NCBI GenBank assembly: GCA_023417515.1
Contig: JAEZFL010000134.1
Coordinates: forward strand, 1 to 12,143
Origin: Pseudomonadota bacterium
Lineage (GTDB): Bacteria > Pseudomonadota > Alphaproteobacteria > Sphingomonadales > Sphingomonadaceae
Direction of reading: 5' to 3'
DNA: 12,143 bases
Below are positions 1 to 5,229 of the stretch, one piece after another. The notes beneath the pieces are model-generated. The model was not told where the DNA came from, ran no database searches, and worked only from the letters and a program-made list of their open reading frames with translations. Made by a program: the position numbers and the translations under genes. Each line of letters starts with the position of its first letter. The stretch's first letter is position 1.

Positions 1-654
1 GAGCGAGTCCGCGCCGAGACGCCGCGAGTCCAGGCGCCGGTGCCGACGCCGGCCCGCGCCGACATCGTCGCGCAGCGTCGTGACCGCGGCGACCGCAGGC
101 CGCGCGGCGATCGCGGCGGCCCGGCTCAGTCGCAGACGGTCCGCGATGCCTGGCAGGGCAATCCCAACGATCCCGCGCGTGCACGCTACGAGCGGCAGGC
201 CGCCGAGAATGCGCTGCGCTATGGCACCCGCGAGCAGCGTCGCGAGGTCCGCCAGGACATTCGCAACGACCGCGTCGATGTGCGACGCGACCGGCGCGAC
301 GACCGGCGTGACTGGCGCAACGACCGCCGCAACGACCGGGGCGACTGGCGTCGCGACTGGCGCAACGACCGTCGCTACGACTGGAACCGCTATCGCAACC
401 AGAACCGGTTCGTGTTCCGGCTGAACCCTTATTATTCGCCCTACGGCTACGGCTACAGCTACCGCCGCTTCGGCATCGGCTCGATCCTCGATTCGCTGCT
501 GTTCGGGCGCAATTACTGGATCTCGGATCCGTACCAGTATCGCCTGCCGCCGGCGCCTCCGGGCTACCAGTGGGTGCGTTATTATAACGACGTCATCCTG
601 GTCGACACCTGGAACGGCCGAGTGGTCGACGTGATCTACGACTTCTTCTGGTAA
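1..654 (+). CDS. RcnB-like periplasmic/envelope protein, 5' end outside the window
   Basis: The frame is open from base 1 to the TAA at 652-654 (217 visible residues), so the true start and any signal peptide probably lie upstream. The GTG at 40 is only an internal candidate start. The C-terminal 38 or so residues (LPPAPPGYQWVRYYNDVILVD, then NGRVVDVIYDFF) match the RcnB family domain, known from a periplasmic protein that affects nickel/cobalt homeostasis in E. coli. In alphaproteobacteria such proteins are abundant and their roles mostly untested. The middle (about residues 84-135) is a low-complexity stretch rich in Arg, Asp, Asn and Trp built from DRR/DWRNDRR-like units, followed by a Tyr-rich segment. 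A strong terminator follows 26 bases after the stop. Family assignment is fairly sure; metal homeostasis as the role is inference. Confidence 0.8.
   Translation, partial: ERVRAETPRVQAPVPTPARADIVAQRRDRGDRRPRGDRGGPAQSQTVRDAWQGNPNDPARARYERQAAENALRYGTREQRREVRQDIRNDRVDVRRDRRDDRRDWRNDRRNDRGDWRRDWRNDRRYDWNRYRNQNRFVFRLNPYYSPYGYGYSYRRFGIGSILDSLLFGRNYWISDPYQYRLPPAPPGYQWVRYYNDVILVDTWNGRVVDVIYDFFW
252..386 (+). repeat. Degenerate Arg/Asp/Trp-rich tandem repeat inside the RcnB-like gene
   Basis: The DNA repeats variants of cgcaacgaccg and gactggcg, coding for units such as DRRDDRRDWRNDRR and DWRRDWRNDRR. The repeat is degenerate at both DNA and protein level. The segment is highly charged and probably disordered. 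Similar charged linkers precede the C-terminal domain in many RcnB-like proteins. Confidence 0.7.
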
Positions 655-679
655 GCCGCTTGCCCGAAGGACGATGAGG

Positions 680-714
680 AAGCCCGGGACGCCCGCCGTC
701 CCGGGCTTTTCTCT
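680..714 (+). terminator. Rho-independent terminator after the RcnB-like gene
   Basis: A perfect 12-bp inverted repeat (680-691 with 697-708) encloses a 5-base loop and is followed by a T-rich run (tttctctt). It lies 26 bases past the TAA and should stop plus-strand transcription before the oxygenase gene. Confidence 0.88.
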
Positions 715-750
715 TGTCAGCCAGCGCCGGCCTGAGCATTTCTGCCGGCG

Positions 751-1434
751 ATGAGCGAGACTGAAGCCAATTACCGGGTCCGCATCGGCGCCTGGGTCAA
801 GGCCCGCCTGATGCGCAATCCGAATGCGGTCAAGATCGACGCCGACGGGCTCGACCTGTTCATCGTCCGCGACGTCGCCGATCCGCAACTGTGCGACGAC
901 CTCATCCGCCTGATCGACGCCGACCTCGTCCCGTCGGGCCTGCTCGGACCGACCGACGACAAGGAGTTCCGCACCAGCCAGACCTCCAACCCGCATCCCG
1001 ACCACCCGCTGGTCAAGGAGCTCGAGCGGCGCATCCACGAGGTGGTCGGAATCCAGCCCGAGCTCGGCGAATATGTGCAGGGTCAGCGCTACCGCGCCGG
1101 CCAGCAGTTCAAGCCGCATTACGACTGGTTCGATACCGCCGCGCCTTACTGGCCGACGCTGATCAAGTGCGGCGGCCAGCGCACCTGGACCGCGATGATG
1201 TTCCTCAACGAGCCGGAAGCCGGCGGCCACACCATCTTCACCGAGGCCGACGTCTCGGTCCGGCCGCGCGCCGGCAATCTGCTCGTGTGGAACAATCTCA
1301 CCGCCGACGGGCAGGTCAACGAGCGCTCCAAGCACCAGGGCAGCCCGGTCGCAGCGGGCACCAAATATATCATCACCAAATGGTATCGCGAGCGCACCTG
1401 GAAGCCGCTCCCGCCGGATATGCCGCTTTATTGA
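751..1434 (+). CDS. 2OG-Fe(II) oxygenase, prolyl 4-hydroxylase alpha-subunit-like
   Basis: This 227-residue protein is probably cytosolic, with no signal peptide or membrane segment. It carries the full iron and cosubstrate set of the P4H-like 2OG-Fe(II) oxygenases. H123 and D125 form the HxD pair (KPHYDWF), H195 is the distal iron ligand (SKHQGSPV), and K205 ten residues later is the usual 2-oxoglutarate-binding basic residue. GGHTIF (158-163) is the family's GGxTxF signature. Such enzymes hydroxylate a side chain, classically proline, using O2 and 2-oxoglutarate; the substrate here is unknown. The ATG at 751 is the first in-frame start after the terminator but has no clear Shine-Dalgarno sequence. 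The gene is followed 83 bases later by the DUF885 gene on the same strand. Fold and chemistry are confident, substrate is not. Confidence 0.88.
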   Translation: MSETEANYRVRIGAWVKARLMRNPNAVKIDADGLDLFIVRDVADPQLCDDLIRLIDADLVPSGLLGPTDDKEFRTSQTSNPHPDHPLVKELERRIHEVVGIQPELGEYVQGQRYRAGQQFKPHYDWFDTAAPYWPTLIKCGGQRTWTAMMFLNEPEAGGHTIFTEADVSVRPRAGNLLVWNNLTADGQVNERSKHQGSPVAAGTKYIITKWYRERTWKPLPPDMPLY

Positions 1435-1517
1435 TTTTTTCGAGGCGCGGCATCGGCTTGCCCCGGGTGTATCGTCCTTCTAGGACGCACTGACCTCCTG
1501 TTTACCGTAAGGCCCGC

Positions 1518-3347
1518 ATGACCCGCCGATCCGCCGCCCTGCTGATGCTGGGCCTCGCCGCCTGCACCACCTCCATTCGCACCGCCGGCCCCGCGCCGCA
1601 GCCGGCGCCGCCGGCCGCCGCGGCTCGGGAAAATGCGGGCGAGCGGCTTCATGCGCTGTTCGCGGCGAGCGACGAGGCGATGCTCCGCCGCAACCCGATC
1701 ACCGCGATCGGCCGCGGCGACTACACCAATGCCGACCGGCTCGGCGACTATTATAGCGACTCCTATGTCGCCGCCGAGAAAGCGGCGGTGGAGAGCGACC
1801 TTGCCGCTCTCGCGGGAATCGACCGAAGCGCGCTCAATCCGACCGACCAGCTCGCCTATGACGTGTTCAAATTCGGCCGCGAGCAGGATCTGAAGGGCTT
1901 CGCTCCGGACATCCTGCCGCTGACCCTCGTCCGTCCGATCAACCATTTCGGCGGCTTGCAGAGCTTCTATCCGGTGTTCGCATCGGGCCGGAGCATCGCC
2001 CCGTTCCGCAACGTCGACGATTACGAGGACAATCTCGCCCGCCACCGCCAGTTCGGTCCGCTCGTCGACCGGGTCATCGCGCGCTTCCGCGAGGGCCTGT
2101 CATCAGGCGTCGTCGACACTAAGCTGACCGTGCGCAACATGGTCGAGCAGATCGACAACATCCTGAGCGACGCGCCCGAAGCGTCGCCCTTCTACGATCC
2201 CATCGAGAATTTCCCCGCGGCCGTGCCCGCCGGAGACCGCGAGCGGCTTCGCCAGGCCCATCTCGCCGCCATCCGCGACGACATCTATCCGGCCTATCGC
2301 CGCCTGCGCACGTTCCTCCAGGAGGAATATCTGCTGCGCGCCCGCGACCAGGTCGGCCTCATGTACATGCAGGGCGGCGACCGGCTCTACCGCCGGCTGA
2401 TCGAGGAGAATACGACGCTGCCGCTCGAAGCGCAGGCGGTGCACGAGCTCGGCCTGAGCGAAGTCGCGCGCATCCGAAGCGAGATGGAGTCCGTCAAGCA
2501 ACGGGTCGGCTTCGACGGCACGCTCGCGCAATTCTTCGAGCATCTGCGCACCGACCCGCGCTTCACCCCGCCGAGCCGCGAATGGCTTCGCGACCGCTAT
2601 TATGAGATCGGCCGCACCGTCGACCAGCGCATCGGCCGCCTGTTCTCGAACCTGCCACGCACCCGGCTGGAGGTTCGCGAGGTCGAGGCGTTCCGGGAGC
2701 GCACCGAGGCCGCAGGCTCCTACCAGGATGGCGCTCCGGACGGCTCGCGCCCGGGCGTCTTCTACTTCAACGCCTACGACCTGCCGGCGCGCCCCATCTG
2801 GGGCATGGAGACGCTCTATCTCCACGAGGGCGCGCCCGGCCACCATTTCCAGATCATGCTCGCGGCGGAGAACGAGGCTCTGCCCAACTTCATGCGCTAT
2901 GGCGGCAACACCGCCTTCGTCGAGGGCTGGGCGCTCTATGCCGAGACCTTGTGGGACGAGCTCGGCATGGAGACCGACCCCTATCAGCGCTTCGGCGGTT
3001 TGAACGACGAGATGCTTCGCGCCATGCGCCTCGTCGTCGACACCGGCATCCACGCCCAGGGTTGGACCCGCGAACGGGCGATCCGCTACATGCTCGACAA
3101 TAGCGGCCTCACCGAAACCGACGTCACCGCCGAGGTCGAGCGCTACATCGCCATCCCCGGCCAGGCGCTCGCCTACAAGCTCGGCCAGCTCAAGATCCTC
3201 GAGCTTCGCGCCCGCGCCGAGCAGGCGCTCGGCCCCCGCTTCGACATCCGCGAATTCCACGACCAGGTGCTGGGCACCGGCTCGCTTCCGCTCACCGTCC
3301 TGGAAGCGAAGATCGACAACTGGATCGCGTCGCAGCGCGCCGGCTAG
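1518..3347 (+). CDS. DUF885 family lipoprotein, putative zinc metallopeptidase
   Basis: This is a 609-residue protein of usual DUF885 length. The N-terminus is a lipoprotein signal: MTRR, a hydrophobic stretch, then lipobox LAAC with C16 as the expected lipidated residue, followed by an Ala/Pro-rich linker. The mature protein should therefore be membrane-anchored on the outer face of the inner membrane or in the outer membrane. Catalytic-looking motifs are LHEGAPGHHFQ (H436, E437, H442, H443) and FVEGWALYAE (467-476, E469). These resemble the HExxH-type zinc site and downstream glutamate proposed for this family, so a peptidase role is likely but not demonstrated by sequence. A weak purine stretch (taagg) lies before the ATG. 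The gene ends before the convergent hairpin block at 3348-3477. Confidence 0.88.
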   Translation: MTRRSAALLMLGLAACTTSIRTAGPAPQPAPPAAAARENAGERLHALFAASDEAMLRRNPITAIGRGDYTNADRLGDYYSDSYVAAEKAAVESDLAALAGIDRSALNPTDQLAYDVFKFGREQDLKGFAPDILPLTLVRPINHFGGLQSFYPVFASGRSIAPFRNVDDYEDNLARHRQFGPLVDRVIARFREGLSSGVVDTKLTVRNMVEQIDNILSDAPEASPFYDPIENFPAAVPAGDRERLRQAHLAAIRDDIYPAYRRLRTFLQEEYLLRARDQVGLMYMQGGDRLYRRLIEENTTLPLEAQAVHELGLSEVARIRSEMESVKQRVGFDGTLAQFFEHLRTDPRFTPPSREWLRDRYYEIGRTVDQRIGRLFSNLPRTRLEVREVEAFRERTEAAGSYQDGAPDGSRPGVFYFNAYDLPARPIWGMETLYLHEGAPGHHFQIMLAAENEALPNFMRYGGNTAFVEGWALYAETLWDELGMETDPYQRFGGLNDEMLRAMRLVVDTGIHAQGWTRERAIRYMLDNSGLTETDVTAEVERYIAIPGQALAYKLGQLKILELRARAEQALGPRFDIREFHDQVLGTGSLPLTVLEAKIDNWIASQRAG

Positions 3348-3362
3348 TCATTGGGTGAAACA

Positions 3363-3468
3363 CCCCTCCCCTTCAGGGGAGGGGATCAAAAGGGGTGGGG
3401 GCGAGCCGCAGGCTCACACGACGCGAAGCCTCGTCACCGCTCCCAACCCCTCCTCTGAAGAGGAGGGG
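3363..3468. repeat. Pair of GC-rich palindromes in the convergent gap between the DUF885 gene and pdeM
   Basis: The 130-base gap holds two near-mirror hairpins: 3363-3371 with 3376-3384 (9-bp perfect stem, loop ttca) and 3447-3455 with 3460-3468 (9-bp perfect stem, loop tgaa). Between them is a small hairpin (3403-3407 with 3411-3415). The cacccct at 3361-3367 can also pair with aggggtg at 3391-3397. The layout matches dispersed intergenic palindromes (REP-like) familiar from sphingomonads. Lying between two converging genes, it could end transcription from both sides, although neither hairpin has a long T-run. Confidence 0.7.
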
Positions 3469-3477
3469 CTGATTGCG

Positions 3478-4140
3478 TTAGGCGGCGACCGGAAACCTCA
3501 AGAGACGGTCGCGCACCGGCACCAGCGCCTCGGCGCGGCTGCCGACAGCGCGCAGGATTTCCGGGTGATGCGCTTCGAGCCCGCCGGTGAGCGATCCGAA
3601 GGCCGGCAGGATCAGCTTGGTCTGCGCCATCACGAAGCAGCGGCGCGAGACGAGGCGGCCGCGGCGGTGGACTCGGAACTTGGGATGGAAATGGCCCGAC
3701 AGCTCCGGCCGCGGCTCGGCCGGATCGGCCTCGTGGCGAAGCACCAGCCCGTCGAGCGCGGCCTCGACCATCGTCTCGCCGCCGACCAGCTCCGACACGA
3801 CAGGGTCGTGATTGCCGGTGATCCACACCCAGCGATGGCGCGCGGTGAGGTCGGCAAGCGTCTCGCACGCCTGTGACGGCAGCCGCTCGCAGCCGCCGAC
3901 GTCGTGGAAGCTGTCGCCGAGGCACCAGATCTCCGCCGGCTCGGTCGCCGCCGCAAGCGCGCCGAGATCCGCCAGGGTAGCCAGCGTATCGTAGGGCGGC
4001 AGCATCTGCCCGCCCCGCGCGAACCAGCTCGCTTTCTCGAGATGCAGGTCGGCGACGATCAGCGCGCGCCGGGCAGGCCAATAGAGCGCGCCCTGGGCGA
4101 GAGCGACAAAGTCTTGACCACAGAACGAAAAGCGAACCAT
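3478..4140 (-). CDS. pdeM: Ligase-associated DNA damage response endonuclease PdeM
   Basis: This 220-residue calcineurin-like metallophosphoesterase shows all metal-binding motifs in order: DLH (D31, H33), GD (G75, D76), GNHD (109-112), H136 and GHFH (149-152). The overall pattern (ADLHLEKASWFARGG, a GDSFHDVGG block, a GNHDP block) is that of PdeM, a family found with an ATP-dependent DNA ligase, a metallo-beta-lactamase-type exonuclease and a DEXH helicase in a DNA damage response set. The matching helicase is on the same strand but 5.75 kb upstream (9891-12143). The ATG at 4140 is preceded by a GGGG run only two bases away, a poor Shine-Dalgarno position, and a promoter candidate lies so close that the transcript may be leaderless. 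Family call is strong; the biochemical role is known only from the family. Confidence 0.88.
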   Translation of the reverse strand: MVRFSFCGQDFVALAQGALYWPARRALIVADLHLEKASWFARGGQMLPPYDTLATLADLGALAAATEPAEIWCLGDSFHDVGGCERLPSQACETLADLTARHRWVWITGNHDPVVSELVGGETMVEAALDGLVLRHEADPAEPRPELSGHFHPKFRVHRRGRLVSRRCFVMAQTKLILPAFGSLTGGLEAHHPEILRAVGSRAEALVPVRDRLLRFPVAA

Positions 4141-4146
4141 GTCCCC

Positions 4147-4174
4147 GCTATAATGCGGGCGCGCGCGGACTCAA
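4147..4174 (-). promoter_or_regulatory. Candidate promoter immediately upstream of pdeM
   Basis: On the minus strand TTGAGT (4174-4169) and TATAGC (4152-4147) are 16 bases apart, resembling a housekeeping sigma-70 promoter. The -10 box ends 6 bases before the ATG at 4140, so transcription would begin at or next to the start codon. It is a short, degenerate motif and could be chance. Confidence 0.35.
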
Positions 4175-4193
4175 GCGGCTGAAACGGCGCGCC

Positions 4194-4349
4194 TTACTGC
4201 GCGGCCTGGACCTGTGCGACGGCGGCGGGCGCCGGAAGCTGCGACGCCTCGGCGGGCGCCGGGCTCGCCCAGATGAAGAGGGCGCCGGCCGCAAATCCCT
4301 GCATCCCGAGCAGGATGGGATTGGTGATGATGGCCTTGAGCTTCTTCAC
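4194..4349 (-). CDS. Small single-pass membrane protein of unknown function
   Basis: This is a 51-residue protein if it starts at the GTG at 4349, which has a GGAG seven bases upstream. An in-frame ATG at 4394 would give 66 residues but has no Shine-Dalgarno sequence, and its extra N-terminus reads like translated leader. The product has a basic start (KKLKAII), one hydrophobic segment (about residues 8-26, ending GALFIW) and an Ala/Pro/Gln-rich tail, so it is probably anchored in the inner membrane. It sits between hsp20 (gap 119 bases) and pdeM (gap 53 bases), all on the same strand. No family was recognised. Its reality rests on the ribosome site and the clean membrane-segment pattern. Confidence 0.55.
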   Translation of the reverse strand: MKKLKAIITNPILLGMQGFAAGALFIWASPAPAEASQLPAPAAVAQVQAAQ

Positions 4350-4423
4350 GGGACGGCTCCACGGGTTGCGGACCCGGATTGGCAGGGCCCGCATAAATGA
4401 ATGATGAATCCGCCGTTGGAAGG

Positions 4424-4452
4424 CACCGGCGCCGCGACGAACGGCGCCGGTG
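4424..4452 (-). terminator. Strong hairpin after hsp20, possible terminator
   Basis: A perfect 11-bp inverted repeat (4424-4434 with 4442-4452) with a 7-base loop starts 16 bases beyond the hsp20 stop codon. On the minus strand it is followed by ccttcc rather than a true T-run, so termination efficiency is uncertain. It may instead protect the hsp20 mRNA 3' end. Confidence 0.5.
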
Positions 4453-4468
4453 AGGCGATCAGGACGTC

Positions 4469-4981
4469 TTAGGCGCGTTCAACCTCGCCTTCGACGCGAC
4501 CAGCATCCGCACCGGTCTTGTTGTCGCCAGTTTTGTTGTCGATGGTCTGCTGCGCCGGGGCGCCGCCGCTGATCTCGATCTTGCGGGGCTTCATCGCCTC
4601 CGGAACCTCGCGGACCAGCTCGATGGTGAGCAGGCCGTCGGCAAGGTCGGCCGAGGTCACGCGGACGAAGTCGGCCAGCTCGAAGCGGCGCTCGAACGCG
4701 CGGGTGGCGATGCCCATGTGCAGGAAATTGCCGTCGCGGTTGCGGTTCTCCGCCTTGCGGCCGGTCACCACCAGCATGTTTTGAAGCGCGGTGATGTCGA
4801 TCTCGTCGCGGCGGAAGCCGGCGACCGCGAGGGTGATTCGATATTGATCGTCGCTCAGCTTCTCGATGTCGAACGGCGGATAATTGTCCTGCTCCGCGCG
4901 CGCGGTGTTTTCGAGAAAGTCGAACAGCCGGTCGAAGCCGACGGTGCTGCGACGATAAGGCGAAAAGTCGAATCCACGCAT
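4469..4981 (-). CDS. Small heat shock protein, Hsp20/IbpA family
   Basis: This is a 170-residue cytoplasmic holdase chaperone that binds unfolding proteins without ATP. The N-terminus (DFSPYRRSTVGFDRLFDFLE) is the IbpA-type arm, and the alpha-crystallin domain spans about residues 35-137. It includes the AxLxDGLLTIEL signature (111-122), and an IxI-type motif lies at 135-137 (KIEIS). The tail contains a tandem DNKTG repeat (148-157). The start was chosen at the ATG at 4981 because AAAGGAGG lies 8 bases upstream. The ATG at 4987 is only 2 bases from that site, and reading on to 5113 would translate the leader. The leader carries a heat-shock promoter match and a thermometer-like ribosome site, so both transcriptional and translational heat control are likely. 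Confidence 0.93.
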   Translation of the reverse strand: MRGFDFSPYRRSTVGFDRLFDFLENTARAEQDNYPPFDIEKLSDDQYRITLAVAGFRRDEIDITALQNMLVVTGRKAENRNRDGNFLHMGIATRAFERRFELADFVRVTSADLADGLLTIELVREVPEAMKPRKIEISGGAPAQQTIDNKTGDNKTGADAGRVEGEVERA

Positions 4982-5080
4982 GATCATGTCCTCCTTTGAG
5001 CAACAGTTCACGTGAGGGAGTGCCCGGTGCGGAGCGCCCCCGGGGTACTGGCCGGACACCGTCAACCTGGTCGTCCGACG
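4982..5080 (-). promoter_or_regulatory. hsp20 5' leader, ROSE-like RNA thermometer candidate
   Basis: The roughly 100-base leader ends in UUGCU (5003-4999), CAA, then AGGAGG (4995-4990). This is the UUGCU/AGGA pairing, with an internal G-G mismatch, that defines the ribosome-site hairpin of ROSE thermometers before alphaproteobacterial hsp20 genes. Farther upstream, GUGUCCGG (5059-5052) can pair with CCGGGCAC (5027-5020), 8 pairs with one G-U, and a short GUCGU/ACGAC hairpin lies near the predicted RNA start. The multi-hairpin layout also fits ROSE. At low temperature the ribosome site would be masked, and heat would open it. This was recognised by eye; no folding was run. Confidence 0.65.
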
Positions 5081-5085
5081 ACAGG

Positions 5086-5114
5086 AATCTGGGATTATTC
5101 CTTTCGGCTTCAAG
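5086..5114 (-). promoter_or_regulatory. Heat-shock (RpoH/sigma-32-type) promoter candidate for hsp20
   Basis: On the minus strand CTTGAA (5114-5109) is an exact -35 match, and after 14 bases TCCCAGATT (5094-5086) resembles the CCCCATNTA -10 element. Transcription would start near 5080, leaving the roughly 100-base leader described for 4982-5080. Motif, spacing and target gene agree. Confidence 0.6.
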
Positions 5115-5141
5115 AGGTCGCTGGCCGAGAAGAAACCGTCA

Positions 5142-5214
5142 CCCTGAACTTGTTTCAGGGTCCATTTCCGCCCGCATTGCGGCTCGAGAATGAATGCTGA
5201 AACAAGTTCAGCAT
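5142..5214. repeat. Nested inverted repeat, dispersed sphingomonad-type intergenic element
   Basis: A perfect 15-bp inverted repeat (5144-5158 with 5197-5211) flanks 38 bases. Each arm is itself a hairpin: ccctgaa/ttcaggg (5142-5148, 5154-5160) and atgctgaa/ttcagcat (5194-5201, 5207-5214). It lies between the 3' end of the histidine kinase gene and the hsp20 promoter on the same strand. It could therefore act as a 3' hairpin for the kinase transcript. Similar sequences are familiar from intergenic regions of Sphingomonadales, from memory. Confidence 0.7.
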
Positions 5215-5229
5215 GACGAGCTGGCGGCC

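Noticed and set aside
2103..3260. 385-codon open frame on the minus strand inside the DUF885 gene
   Set aside because: It lies wholly within a gene with clear family motifs; its composition is typical of a mirror frame and no ribosome site or domain was seen.
3355..3876. 173-codon plus-strand frame starting in the hairpin block and running antisense to pdeM
   Set aside because: It begins in repeat sequence, overlaps the PdeM coding region and has no recognisable features.
4149..4154. Consensus TATAAT on the plus strand upstream of pdeM
   Set aside because: No -35 box lies at a suitable distance and no plus-strand gene follows.
4982..5113. Upstream start for Hsp20 adding 44 residues
   Set aside because: This region reads as the structured leader with heat-shock promoter and ribosome site; family members begin at the MRGFDFSP-like sequence.
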